Shown here piece by piece: positions 42,057 to 50,516 of a stretch of 64,000 nt of DNA (position 1 is its first letter; each line of letters starts with the position of its first letter). The stretch spans positions 186,001-250,000 of the forward strand of contig NZ_QVQV01000006.1 of NCBI RefSeq assembly GCF_003429005.1, given 5' to 3'. Position numbers and translations under genes: made by a program. The notes below the pieces were generated by a model. That model saw only the letters and a program-made list of their open reading frames with translations. It was not told the DNA's origin and made no database searches. This DNA is from Paraburkholderia sp. DHOC27. GTDB lineage: Bacteria; Pseudomonadota; Gammaproteobacteria; Burkholderiales; Burkholderiaceae.

Positions 42057-42728
42057 TTGGACACGCTGCTGCAGTTTGTGAACCTTGTGTTACACATCGA
42101 CAAGTTTCTCGGAGTTTTCATCAGTCAGTACGGCGCGTGGGTGTACGCGGTGCTGTTTCTGATCGTGTTTTGCGAAACCGGACTCGTCGTGCTGCCGTTT
42201 CTGCCGGGCGATTCGCTGCTGTTCATTGGCGGCGCGTTTTGCGCGAGCGGGGAGATGAATCTCACCGGGCTGATCCTGATGCTGCTGGTGGCAGCAGTGG
42301 GCGGCAATACGGTGAACTATCTGATTGGCCGGCTCATCGGACCCAAGGTGTTCAACTCGCACATCCCGGTGCTGGAACGTTTTCTTGACCGTGCAGCGCT
42401 GCAGAAGACCCACAACTTCTACGAAAAGCACGGCGGCAAAACCATCGTGCTGGCGCGCTTCGTTCCGGTGGTGCGCACGTTCGCACCGTTCGTTGCGGGT
42501 GCATCGCAAATGACCGTGAGCCGTTTTCAGTTCTTCAACTTCGTCGGTGCGTTGTTCTGGGTGCTGCTGCTGGTGCTGCTCGGTTACTTCTTCGGCAACA
42601 TCCCGTTCATTCGCCAATACCTGAACGTGATCGTGCTGGTAGGCGCCGGCGCGGCCATCGTGCCCGTGGTGGCCGGTGCGCTGTGGAAGATGATGCGCAA
42701 ACCGGCCGTGAAGCCGGGCAATCGTTGA
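42057..42728 (+). CDS. DedA family membrane protein
   Basis: This 223-residue member of the DedA/SNARE-associated (VTT) family is now linked to lipid carrier (undecaprenyl phosphate, phosphatidylethanolamine) flipping. The order is an N-terminal amphipathic helix, VYAVLFLIVFCETGLVVLPF with the conserved Glu, LPGDSLLFIGGAF, and KTIVLARFVPVVRTFAPFVA with the essential Arg and Pro residues. The C-terminal membrane helices end in NVIVLVGAGAAIVPVVAGAL. The start appears to be TTG at 42057, 7-8 bases after AAGGGA; no in-frame ATG lies close by. It is divergent from mutL. Confidence 0.92.
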   Translation: MDTLLQFVNLVLHIDKFLGVFISQYGAWVYAVLFLIVFCETGLVVLPFLPGDSLLFIGGAFCASGEMNLTGLILMLLVAAVGGNTVNYLIGRLIGPKVFNSHIPVLERFLDRAALQKTHNFYEKHGGKTIVLARFVPVVRTFAPFVAGASQMTVSRFQFFNFVGALFWVLLLVLLGYFFGNIPFIRQYLNVIVLVGAGAAIVPVVAGALWKMMRKPAVKPGNR

Positions 42729-42795
42729 TTGCGTGTTTTGCGCGCGCGAGGCGGCCTCGCTGACCGAGACCGCCTTGCTTTGACAGCGTAGTGAA

Positions 42796-43608
42796 CTAGC
42801 TGGCTGTGCGCCGTACGAGCGGCGTTTCCGGCGTCGGGTAGCCGGCCTCGCGGAACGTCTCGACAATGGCGCGGTTGGTGTCGAAATACACCTGCCAGTA
42901 GTGATCCGTATGCGTGTAGGGCCGCACGCACAGTAGCGGTCCCTCGGGCGTGAACGACAGCACTTCGATATCCGGCGGCGGCGTTTCCGCGACGTTGGCA
43001 ATCTTCGTGACGGCCGCTTTCAGGCGATTGGCGGCATCAATTGGATCGACGCCATTGGCAATCTTGGCCGTGAGTTCGACGCGGCGCACGGGCAGCGTGC
43101 TGTAGTTCGAGATGGTGTCGGAGAAAATCTTGTTGTTGCCGACAATCGTCGTGACGTTGTCCGGCGTGATGATCGTGGTGCCGAACAGCCCGAGTTCCTG
43201 AACCGTACCGGTGACGCCGCCGGCCATCACGAAATCGCCGACCTTGAAGGGGCGCAGTACCTGCATGAAAATGCCGGCCGCGAAGTGCGCGAGCAAGCCG
43301 CCCCATGCCGTGCCGATGGCGAGCCCCAAGCCTGCCAGCAAGGCCGCGAACGACGTGGTCTGAACACCGAACACCTGCAGGATCGCAAGGATCAGCAGCA
43401 TGTTCAGCAGCGCGCCGAGGATCGAGCCGAGGTAATGCGCCAGCGTGGGATCGACCTTGCCATTGCGCGCGAGCACCTTGCGCAGCAACCCCGTAATCAA
43501 ACCGATGACCCAGCGTCCGACAATCCATAGCACGATTGCGCCGACGACTTTGGAGCCGATGTCGATGCCCCGAGTCATGAGAAATATGCGTACGGTATCG
43601 AGATTCAC
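42796..43608 (-). CDS. Small-conductance mechanosensitive channel (MscS type)
   Basis: This 270-residue protein is of minimal MscS architecture. Three transmembrane segments lie at about 20-45, 60-82 and 85-110, with the pore-lining LLAGLGLAIGTAWGGLLAHF. The beta domain signature VLRPFKVGDFVMAGGVTGTV follows, then ITPDNVTTIVGNNKIFSDTI and a C-terminal alpha/beta domain. It opens on membrane tension to release solutes. It is convergent with dedA (67-base gap). Confidence 0.93.
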   Translation of the reverse strand: MNLDTVRIFLMTRGIDIGSKVVGAIVLWIVGRWVIGLITGLLRKVLARNGKVDPTLAHYLGSILGALLNMLLILAILQVFGVQTTSFAALLAGLGLAIGTAWGGLLAHFAAGIFMQVLRPFKVGDFVMAGGVTGTVQELGLFGTTIITPDNVTTIVGNNKIFSDTISNYSTLPVRRVELTAKIANGVDPIDAANRLKAAVTKIANVAETPPPDIEVLSFTPEGPLLCVRPYTHTDHYWQVYFDTNRAIVETFREAGYPTPETPLVRRTAS

Positions 43609-43927
43609 GTTGTCCTCGCTAGAGCCGGTTGCGTTTGAACGACTGGAACGATTCAGCGAATGCGCGACAGGAGGGCGAATCAGGAACCGGAGGAACGCCT
43701 GCTAGCCGGCTCGATGCGGCAACTCATCGCTTTTTGCGTTGTGGCAATTTCTCCAGTACAGCGAACAACTCTGGTTTAGGGCTGCGGGTGCGCTGTCGGG
43801 CGACAGGCGCGTCGTGTCAGTATCTTCCCTCCGCAAGTTATAGCCGACGGCACGCGCGGCGGCAAGGAACATTCCCGCCCCCGGCTGCGCGCTGGGCGGT
43901 TGCGCGAAGACACATGACCCGGCGTTG
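43609..43927. other. Gap between mscS and a small membrane-protein gene, nothing seen
   Basis: These 319 bases lie upstream of mscS and downstream of the minus-strand membrane-protein gene. Open frames present are Arg/Ser/Cys-rich with no coding character, and no terminator-quality hairpin was found. Confidence 0.4.
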
Positions 43928-44305
43928 TCACAGGTGCAGATGCGACTCGGTGTAAGGGGAGGTGTGGATCACGATCGCGTCACCTGCCTTCTTTTCGCTG
44001 CGCCGCGTGCTGCGGGATGCGCGAAACGCAATGAACATGGCCAGTATGGAGACGATTGCCCAGGCGCACGCGCGATGCACGAATTCGGCCGGCGAGCCGA
44101 ACTTCCCGTAGCGGGTAGGCGCATCCGCAAACACCAGGAACGTGAGCGCAGCGTCGAACACCAGCGCGATCGCGACCATCACGACGAACACGAAGCCGCC
44201 GTTCAGCGCGAGTTCCGGTTTGGCGAGATTACCCAGATGACACGCCACGAGCAGGACCGCCAGGATAGTCAGATTCGTGGCCAGATCGAACAGAAAGTTG
44301 CTCAT
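43928..44305 (-). CDS. Small membrane protein of unknown function
   Basis: I do not recognise a named family. This is a 125-residue protein with three hydrophobic segments: about 8-25 (LATNLTILAVLLVACHLG), 36-60 (GGFVFVVMVAIALVFDAALT) and 80-97 (RACAWAIVSILAMFIAFRAS). It ends in a basic, then His-rich tail (SPYTESHLHL). It is probably an inner-membrane protein with a cytoplasmic C-terminus. Clean start, high GC3 and hydrophobic periodicity support real coding. It has no operon partner within 300 bases on either side. Confidence 0.7.
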   Translation of the reverse strand: MSNFLFDLATNLTILAVLLVACHLGNLAKPELALNGGFVFVVMVAIALVFDAALTFLVFADAPTRYGKFGSPAEFVHRACAWAIVSILAMFIAFRASRSTRRSEKKAGDAIVIHTSPYTESHLHL

Positions 44306-44673
44306 GAAGTTGGAATGAAAGCGCGTTGTCTTGAGGCTTGCTGCGGGTGCTGGCGCAAGTTGCGGGCACCGGTTGCAGCGTTACGAAGAGGTCGGCGCGA
44401 TCATTACACGGCTTCGTGTCTCGATAAATACGAAGGTTCGGACTCCCATCGAGTTTGCTGGAAGTACGATGTAGGAGGATGTCGGATTTGCTGAGCGTAG
44501 TCGGCGCGCAGGCGTGAGATGACGGCGAGCCGTGACGCGGAGGTGTCTCGCATGTGAAGCATGCGTACAACGAGGACGCAGAAGGGACAGTGCGGAAGAG
44601 AGAGGGCGAAAAGCGGACGTGCAGAACAGCGGGCGTGCAAAAAGTTTGCGTGCAGAAAACCAGCGGCAAAGAA
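44306..44673. other. Gap before tRNA-Lys, no convincing gene
   Basis: The interval upstream of the small membrane-protein gene contains A/G-rich repetitive-looking sequence (44560-44650). A possible 49-codon minus-strand frame ends at 44404 (MRDTSASRLAVISRLRADYA), but it has no ribosome site I trust. I call no gene. Confidence 0.35.
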
Positions 44674-44707
44674 AAAGGGCTTACATGCATGCGCATGTAA
44701 GCCCTTT
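44674..44707 (-). terminator. Rho-independent terminator of tRNA-Lys
   Basis: A perfect 14-base stem AAAGGGCTTACATG / CATGTAAGCCCTTT with a six-base loop begins eight bases past the tRNA 3' end. On the minus strand its 3' side is followed by TTCTTTGCC after the stem T's. Confidence 0.85.
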
Positions 44708-44714
44708 AAATCTT

Positions 44715-44790
44715 TGGTAGGCCGTACGGGATTCGAACCTGTGACCAACGGATTAAAAGTCCGCTGCTCTACCAGCTGAGCTAACGACCC
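44715..44790 (-). tRNA. tRNA-Lys (anticodon TTT)
   Basis: A 76-base cloverleaf reads on the minus strand from GGGTCGTTAGCTCAGCTGG to CGGCCTACCA. The acceptor stem is GGGTCGT/ACGGCCT with two G-T pairs. The D-loop is AGCTGGTAGA, the anticodon loop CTTTTAA with TTT, and the T-arm CAGGTTCGAATCCCG. CCA is encoded. It is followed by its own terminator and is downstream of the cpoB terminator. Confidence 0.97.
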
Positions 44791-44869
44791 AAAAGAGAAG
44801 CGAGATTATATAGATTTTAGCCGCAGTCTGTCAACCCATCGGCCTCACAGCCGGATCTGCTACAAACAA

Positions 44870-44900
44870 AAAGCCCGGGACATGGAGTGCCCCGGGCTTT
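44870..44900 (-). terminator. Rho-independent terminator of the tol-pal operon
   Basis: AAAGCCCGGG and CCCGGGCTTT form a ten-base stem with an 11-base loop, followed on the minus strand by TTTGTTTGT. It lies 70 bases after the cpoB stop. Confidence 0.85.
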
Positions 44901-44970
44901 CCGGCGAGAGGCGCGCGTGACGTTCTACTCCGACACTGCGCGTTACTACGACAACACCTTCACTGCTCGA

Positions 44971-45732
44971 CTACTTGATTTGCGACAACTTGCTTTGCGC
45001 CGATTGCGCGACATCCGAACTGCCGTATTGCGCGACGATCTGCTCGAGCGTCTTTTTGGCCGCAGCCTTCTGACCTTGCTCGAGCTGATTGTTCGCAATC
45101 GCGAGCAGCGCTTCGGGTGCGCGCGGATGCTGCGGGTAATTCCGCACTACGCCTTCCCACGTCGTCGTCGAACCCTTGTAGTCGCGCAGTGCATACAGCG
45201 CGTTGCCGAGCCAGTACTGCGCGGTCGGCTGATACGGGCTCTGCGGATACTTGGCGATGAAGGTGCGGAATGAAGCCGCCGCATTCTTGAAATCGCCATT
45301 GCGGAACTGCGTCGAGGCCGCATTGAACGCATCCGTTTCACCAGGCTGCACCGTGCCTTCTACGCCATCGACCGTCTGTTGCTGCGGCTCGAATTTCTTG
45401 AGTCGCGTATCCAGGTCGGTGTAGTAGTCCTTCTGCTGTTTTTGCAGCGTGGCAAGCTGGTTCGCCATGTCCTCGTTCTGTCCGCGCAGCGTCGCGACCT
45501 GCTGATTCAGCTGGTCGAGATGGTTGGACTGATCGAGGATAGTGCGTTGTGCGGCTGCGAGCTGACTCGAGAGGCTATCGGTCTTGGTACGAAGATCGAG
45601 AATCGCCTGACGAGCCTGATCGTCGTCGAACATGCCTGCGTGCGCCGGCACGGCCGTCAAGGCCGAGCCCGCCACACAGGCGGCTGCGGCGAAGCGCAGC
45701 CAGGAGAAACGAGGCGTCATACGGCTCATCAT
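44971..45732 (-). CDS. cpoB: Cell division coordinator CpoB (YbgF), Tol-Pal associated
   Basis: This periplasmic protein coordinates peptidoglycan synthesis with outer membrane constriction. It has up to 253 residues: signal peptide FAAAACVAGSALTAVPAHA (cleavage after about residue 31), a coiled coil (about 40-105, LRTKTDSLSSQLAAAQRTIL, with Gln/Leu heptads), and TPR repeats from 130 onward (AASFRTFIAKYPQSPYQPTA, YWLGNALYALRDYKGSTTTW). The start may be ATG 45732 or 45720. It lies three bases after pal. Confidence 0.94.
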   Translation of the reverse strand: MMSRMTPRFSWLRFAAAACVAGSALTAVPAHAGMFDDDQARQAILDLRTKTDSLSSQLAAAQRTILDQSNHLDQLNQQVATLRGQNEDMANQLATLQKQQKDYYTDLDTRLKKFEPQQQTVDGVEGTVQPGETDAFNAASTQFRNGDFKNAAASFRTFIAKYPQSPYQPTAQYWLGNALYALRDYKGSTTTWEGVVRNYPQHPRAPEALLAIANNQLEQGQKAAAKKTLEQIVAQYGSSDVAQSAQSKLSQIK

Positions 45733-45735
45733 CCG

Positions 45736-46245
45736 TTACTGTTGGTACACGAGGTCAGCGCGGCGGTTTTGTGCCCACGATGCTTCGTCATGACCGTCTG
45801 CCAGCGGCTTTTCCTTACCGAGGCTCACGGCTTCCATTTGCGAATCCTGCACGCCGAGCAGCGACAGCGCGCGACGCACGGCTTCAGCACGCTTCTGGCC
45901 GAGTGCCAGGTTGTACTCGCTCGTGCCGCGTTCGTCGGTGTTGCCCTGGATCAGAACGTGACGTTCCGGGTGTGCCTTCAGATAACGCGCGTGTTGTGCC
46001 AGCAGCGACTGGTAGTCGTCCTTGACCGAGTAGCTGTCAAAGTCGAAATAGATGCTGCGCTTGGCCAACGGGCTGTTCGGATCGTTCAGTTCGTCAACGT
46101 TCACCTGAGCGACTGCGTTCGGATTCGGTTGCGTGCTGACCGCACCACCCTTGTTGGCGTTGTCGTCGAGCTTCACGCCCGAGTGACATGCTGCGAGAAC
46201 ACCGACAAGCAGTGCGGCGAATACGATACGAAGTTTGGACATCAT
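45736..46245 (-). CDS. pal: Peptidoglycan-associated lipoprotein Pal
   Basis: Pal is an outer-membrane lipoprotein that binds peptidoglycan and TolB. The 169-residue protein has signal MSKLRIVFAALLVGVLAACH with lipobox LAAC (Cys20). A short linker follows, then an OmpA-like domain containing SIYFDFDSYSVKDDYQSLLA and the peptidoglycan-binding LIQGNTDERGTSEYNLALGQ and KRAEAVRRALSLLGV. It is transcribed with tolB upstream and cpoB downstream. Confidence 0.97.
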   Translation of the reverse strand: MMSKLRIVFAALLVGVLAACHSGVKLDDNANKGGAVSTQPNPNAVAQVNVDELNDPNSPLAKRSIYFDFDSYSVKDDYQSLLAQHARYLKAHPERHVLIQGNTDERGTSEYNLALGQKRAEAVRRALSLLGVQDSQMEAVSLGKEKPLADGHDEASWAQNRRADLVYQQ

Positions 46246-46264
46246 TGTTTACTCTCCTAGTGTG

Positions 46265-47557
46265 TCATTGCATAAACGGGCCCCAGGACGGCTCGCGAAC
46301 GATACCGCCCTGAACGGACAGGACCTGCCGAGTGCGACCATCGGTCGATACTGCGGCCAACACGCCACGGCCGTTCACCTGTGTGGCGTAAAGGATGTAC
46401 TGACCATTCGCCGCGAAGCTGGGCGATTCGTCATGTGTTGTGTCGGTCAAGCCGGTTGCTGTTCCGGACTGCAGGTCCTGGATATACAGCTTGAAAGCGC
46501 CGCCTACGCGTGAGATGTAAGCGAGCTCTTTGCCGTCCGGGCTGACGCGCGGGCTGGTGTTGTAGCTGCCCGAGAACGTGACGCGCTGAGCTGCGCCTGC
46601 GCTCTCGCCCTGCGCCGGCATCTTGTAGATTTGCGGTTGACCGCCGCGGTCGCTGGTGAAGTAGATTGACTGGCCGTCAGGAGAGTAGGCCGGTTCGGTG
46701 TCGATGGAAGTGCCTTGCGTGAGGCGGCGCAGACCGCTGCCGTCTGCGTTGACGGCGAAGATCTGCGTGTTGCCGGTGCGCGAGAGCGCCACGGCCAGCG
46801 TGCGTCCATCCGGCGACCACGCCGGCGCACTGTTATTCCCCTTCTGGTCCGATACGACGATACGACGGCCCGTGGGCAAATCGTGGATGTAGACGATCGG
46901 CTTCTTCTTTTCAAACGATACGTACGCGACCTTCGTGCCGTCCGGCGACCACGCCGGCGAGATGATCGGCTCGGGGCTCGACAGCGCGATGTGCGCGTCC
47001 TGGCCGTCCGAATCGGAAATCTGCAACTGGTAGCGGTTTCCCGTCTTGATGACGTACGACAGACGCGTGGCGAACACGCCGCGATCGCCCAGCAGCTTCG
47101 CGTAGATGTAGTCGGCGACCTTGTGCGCGCTCATGCGCAGACCGCTCTCGGGACTCACCAGCACGAGGCCGCCGAGGCTTTCACCCTTGACCGTGTCGTA
47201 GAGCTTGAAGCGCACTTCGTATTGACCGTTGGGCAGGCGGTTCACGCTGCCGGCCACGAACGCATTCGCGCCCTTGGCTTTCCAGCTGCCGAGATCCACC
47301 GAATCGTTTTCCGAAACCGGCGTGCCGCCCGCGTCGACGTTGGTGAATTTGCCGCTGCGCTGAAGGTCCTGGCGCACGATGGTGCTGACCTGCTGCGGCG
47401 AGCTCGCTTCATTGGCGAAATTAGCCGTGGCGATGGGGAACTGGGTGGACCCGACGCCCGTAACGAGGACATTGAGTTGTGCGTGCGCAGCGCCACCGGC
47501 TGCAATCAGGCACGACGCCACTAACGTTCGCAGACCTAGCTTCGTCATCAAACTCAT
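46265..47557 (-). CDS. tolB: Tol-Pal system beta-propeller protein TolB
   Basis: TolB is periplasmic and bridges Pal and the Tol complex. From ATG 47557 (MSLMTKLG) it has 430 residues. The signal peptide LRTLVASCLIAAGGAAHAQ ends in AHA-Q near residue 27. An N-terminal alpha/beta domain is followed by a six-bladed propeller with repeats such as SPAWSPDGTKVAYVSFEKKK, APAWSPDGRTLAVALSRTGN and EPAYSPDGQSIYFTSDRGG. An upstream in-frame reading to 47626 is unlikely. Confidence 0.97.
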   Translation of the reverse strand: MSLMTKLGLRTLVASCLIAAGGAAHAQLNVLVTGVGSTQFPIATANFANEASSPQQVSTIVRQDLQRSGKFTNVDAGGTPVSENDSVDLGSWKAKGANAFVAGSVNRLPNGQYEVRFKLYDTVKGESLGGLVLVSPESGLRMSAHKVADYIYAKLLGDRGVFATRLSYVIKTGNRYQLQISDSDGQDAHIALSSPEPIISPAWSPDGTKVAYVSFEKKKPIVYIHDLPTGRRIVVSDQKGNNSAPAWSPDGRTLAVALSRTGNTQIFAVNADGSGLRRLTQGTSIDTEPAYSPDGQSIYFTSDRGGQPQIYKMPAQGESAGAAQRVTFSGSYNTSPRVSPDGKELAYISRVGGAFKLYIQDLQSGTATGLTDTTHDESPSFAANGQYILYATQVNGRGVLAAVSTDGRTRQVLSVQGGIVREPSWGPFMQ

Positions 47558-47683
47558 GCTGTATGGATTCCCAAAAAAGCGGTTTTCTAACTTTCTACGA
47601 CAGCAGACAGACCCGGAATCTTCCAATTCGTTCCCGGAGACGCCCCGCTGGGCGGGGCATCCAGGTGAACTTCGAGCCTACTT

Positions 47684-48688
47684 TCAACCTGCTGGCCGCA
47701 ACGTAATCTTGAAGCTGGACGGCGTCTTGCCGTCGACATCGACCGGCATCGGATCCGACGCACGCACCGCGCGTTCCGCCGCATCGTCCCACTGCGCGTT
47801 GCCACTACTGCGCGTCACCGACACGCTAAGCAGCGTGCCCGACGGCGAGCAACGTACTGCGATCTCGGTTTCGAGCCCCTGCGTGTCACCCGCCCAGACG
47901 ATGTTCGGCCGCACGCGACGCCGGACCTTGTCGGCGTAACCCGGCGACGTAGCCGTACCACCCGAACCGCTACCCGTGCCGCTCTTCGCCAGACCGTCGC
48001 CGGTCGAGCCTTCGCCACCCGCCATACCCTGCATCTGCGCGAGACGTGCACGGCGTTCCTGGTCGAGCTTCTTCGCCTGTGCTGCTGCCGCATCCGCCTT
48101 GGCCTTCGCAGCCTTCTGCGCATCAGCCTTCTTCTGCGCGTCGGCCTGGGCCTGCTTCTGCTGATCCTCGAGTTGCTGTTGCTTCAACTGATCCTGCTTT
48201 TGTTGCTCGGCCAGTTGCTGCTGTTTGAGTTTGTCGGCTTGCTGCTGTTGTTGCTTCTGCTTCAGCGCGGCCGCTTTCTGGGCTGCAAGCTGTGCAGCCT
48301 GATCGGCGAGTTGCTGCTGGCGCTTCGCTTCGGCTTGTTGTGCCTGCAACTGCTGCTGACGCTGCTGCTCCGCGAGTTGTGCCTGGCGTTGCGCTTCCTG
48401 CTGCTGGCGCTTCTTTTCCTGCAGGGCAATATCGGCCTGCTCATCAGGAACGGGCGGGGCAGGGGCCACCGGTACCGGCGGCGGAGGAGGCTGACGCGGC
48501 GTACTGATGTCAGGCACTTCGGTCCACAGTTCAGCTTCCGCACCTGCCGGGGTGCTGTTTTGCCAATGAATGCCGTGATAGAGAAAGAACCCGAGCAGTA
48601 CGTGCATCACCACGGCGAGCGCAAACGCTCGCCCGGTGCCGCGTTCACGCGGTGGCCTTAGTGGATAAGCGGAATTCTTGCGGGTCAT
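47684..48688 (-). CDS. tolA: Tol-Pal system protein TolA
   Basis: TolA is the inner-membrane-anchored arm that transduces proton-motive force to Pal. The product has 334 residues. One transmembrane helix (AFALAVVMHVLLGFFLYHG, about 20-38) is followed by a Pro-rich hinge and a long helical domain (about 88-215) dominated by Gln, Lys and Ala (KQQQQQADKLKQQQLAEQQK). The C-terminal TonB-like domain begins near 248 (YADKVRRRVRPNIVWAGDTQ). The ATG overlaps the tolR stop (ATGA). Confidence 0.94.
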   Translation of the reverse strand: MTRKNSAYPLRPPRERGTGRAFALAVVMHVLLGFFLYHGIHWQNSTPAGAEAELWTEVPDISTPRQPPPPPVPVAPAPPVPDEQADIALQEKKRQQQEAQRQAQLAEQQRQQQLQAQQAEAKRQQQLADQAAQLAAQKAAALKQKQQQQQADKLKQQQLAEQQKQDQLKQQQLEDQQKQAQADAQKKADAQKAAKAKADAAAAQAKKLDQERRARLAQMQGMAGGEGSTGDGLAKSGTGSGSGGTATSPGYADKVRRRVRPNIVWAGDTQGLETEIAVRCSPSGTLLSVSVTRSSGNAQWDDAAERAVRASDPMPVDVDGKTPSSFKITLRPAG

Positions 48689-49137
48689 TGCGATTTGACG
48701 AGCAACCCGACGCGCTTGACACCGCGAGCCTTGAGATCCGACATCACGTTCATTACGGTTTCGTATTTCACCGTTTTGTCAGCCGCGATCACAACCGGCT
48801 GGTCCGGATGCGACTGCTCGCGGTCGACGACAAAGCTGTTCAGATCCGCACGGCTCATGTCTTCCTGCTGCATCGCGCCATTGTCGTCCTTGTACTTCAC
48901 GCTCATGTTGCCGTCGGCACGAATGCTGACCACCACCGGCGGCGTTTGCTGCTGCGGCGCGGCTCCGCCCACCGTGGGCAGATTGACGATGGACGGCGCG
49001 ACGAGCGGCGCGGTCACCATGAAAATCACGAGCAGCACGAGCATCACGTCGATATACGGCACGACGTTGATATCGGCCATGGCGCGGCGCGAACGGCCAC
49101 CGCGCATACTGGAGGAGCGACTTGAGGAACCGGCCAT
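48685..49137 (-). CDS. tolR: Tol-Pal system proton channel protein TolR (ExbD type)
   Basis: The protein has 150 residues. A basic N-terminus (RGGRSRRAMADINVVPYID) precedes the single membrane helix with the essential proton-binding Asp (PYIDVMLVLLVIFMVTAPLV). The periplasmic domain ends with VNVMSDLKARGVKRVGLLVK. With TolQ it forms the motor energising TolA. It lies nine bases after tolQ and overlaps tolA. Confidence 0.96.
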   Translation of the reverse strand: MAGSSSRSSSMRGGRSRRAMADINVVPYIDVMLVLLVIFMVTAPLVAPSIVNLPTVGGAAPQQQTPPVVVSIRADGNMSVKYKDDNGAMQQEDMSRADLNSFVVDREQSHPDQPVVIAADKTVKYETVMNVMSDLKARGVKRVGLLVKSQ

Positions 49138-49146
49138 GACGACTCC

Positions 49147-49824
49147 TTAGTGCGCCTGACGCTGCAGGATGTTCGAGAACTCTTCGATGAAGGTCTCGAA
49201 GCGGATGGCCAGGCGGTCGATATCGTGCGCGTAACGGTTGTAAGCAACCACGGCCGGGATTGCGGCGAACAGGCCGATGGCCGTTGCCGTCAATGCCTCG
49301 GCAATGCCGGGCGCGACGTTGGCGAGCGTAGCCTGCTGAACGTTGGCGAGGCCGCGGAATGCGTTCATGATCCCCCACACCGTGCCGAACAGACCGATAT
49401 ACGGGCTGACCGAACCCACCGAGGCGAGGAAGGCGAGGTTGGCTTCCAGCACGTCCATTTCACGCTGGAAAGCGGCGCGCATGGCGCGGCGTGCACCGTC
49501 GAGAATCAGGCCTGGGTCGTTAAGACGCTTTTCCTTGCCCTTCAGGAATTCGCGCATGCCGGATTCGAAGATCCGCTCAAGCGCGCCGATGGTGTGGCGG
49601 TTGTTGGCGGCGCTTTGATAGAGCGCCTGGAGGTCGCCACCGGACCAGAAATCGCGTTCGAAGCGTTCAGTTTGCGCGCGTGCGCGACGGATCGCAAACC
49701 ACTTGCGGAAGATGAAAGTCCACGACAACAACGACAGTAACAGCAGGAGCGCCATCACCGCCTGGGCCAGCAAGCTCGCATTAAGTACGAGAGAAATGAT
49801 CGACAGATCTTGTGTAGTGTTCAT
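49147..49824 (-). CDS. tolQ: Tol-Pal system protein TolQ (ExbB type)
   Basis: The product has 225 residues and three transmembrane helices: LLAQAVMALLLLLSLLSWTF near 15, then SVGSVSPYIGLFGTVWGIMN and GIAEALTATAIGLFAAIPAV in the C-terminal half. The last two are the conserved channel-forming blocks of the MotA/TolQ/ExbB family. It is the pentameric scaffold of the Tol motor. ybgC lies 152 bases upstream on the same strand, so tolQ may have its own promoter. Confidence 0.96.
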   Translation of the reverse strand: MNTTQDLSIISLVLNASLLAQAVMALLLLLSLLSWTFIFRKWFAIRRARAQTERFERDFWSGGDLQALYQSAANNRHTIGALERIFESGMREFLKGKEKRLNDPGLILDGARRAMRAAFQREMDVLEANLAFLASVGSVSPYIGLFGTVWGIMNAFRGLANVQQATLANVAPGIAEALTATAIGLFAAIPAVVAYNRYAHDIDRLAIRFETFIEEFSNILQRQAH

Positions 49825-49976
49825 ATATTTCGCTGTAACGTCCCGAAAGGGGCGTCCGGCTGCAAGGTCTGTCGAAGCTTACCGTGGGGAAACCGGAAGC
49901 TTCGTTGAACCAGGGGCCGAACCATGCTTTGTGTTGCTTGTTCGATACGAGTTCACTGGCCACGTAACAACGGTGT

Positions 49977-50450
49977 TTACCCGTTGTCCGTTGACACACT
50001 GGACGCGGTTCCTGCATGCGCTCCCCGCCGCAAGGCAGCGAGAACCGGTGCGGGAATCGCGGCGGGACGCAGTTCAACCCGGTCGACGCAGCCGACCCGA
50101 ATGCTCCCCGTAGCAAGCAGCGTGCCGCCACGCCATGCTTCCTGGGAGAAATCGACCGACGCGCGGCCAATTCGTTCAGTCCGGGTGGTTATTTCGAGCA
50201 CGTCGTCCAGCCGGGCTGGCGCACGATAGTCCATCGCGGTGCTGCGGACAATGAAAATGGCGCCCGTCTCGTGAGCGAGGCTTTCCTGCTCGATTCCACA
50301 TGAGCGCAGCCATTCGGTGCGGGCGCGCTCGAAGAATTTCAGGTAGTTCGCGTAGAAAACGATGCCGCCGGCATCCGTGTCTTCGTAGTACACGCGAATC
50401 GGCCAGACGAAGCCAATTCCATTGCCGGGCGTGCTTGGGGACATATTCAT
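49977..50450 (-). CDS. ybgC: Tol-Pal associated acyl-CoA thioesterase YbgC
   Basis: This hotdog-fold thioesterase has 157 residues from ATG 50450. The active-site block IRVYYEDTDAGGIVFYANYL has the catalytic Asp of the 4-hydroxybenzoyl-CoA thioesterase family. KFFERARTEWLRSCGIEQES follows, with FIVRSTAMDYRAPARLDDVL further on. It hydrolyses acyl-CoA or acyl-ACP and is regularly linked with tol-pal genes. An upstream ATG at 50474 (MRSGKMRG) would extend it by eight residues. Confidence 0.94.
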   Translation of the reverse strand: MNMSPSTPGNGIGFVWPIRVYYEDTDAGGIVFYANYLKFFERARTEWLRSCGIEQESLAHETGAIFIVRSTAMDYRAPARLDDVLEITTRTERIGRASVDFSQEAWRGGTLLATGSIRVGCVDRVELRPAAIPAPVLAALRRGAHAGTASSVSTDNG

Positions 50451-50516
50451 GCCGCGCATTTTACCGGAACGCACACCCCGGGGTCGTTTCCAGGGGTGTG
50501 CGGACTACCGGCTCGC

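Noticed and set aside
44404..44748. Minus-strand frame running through tRNA-Lys
   Set aside because: Begins within the tRNA and terminator; the downstream 49 codons lack a ribosome site.
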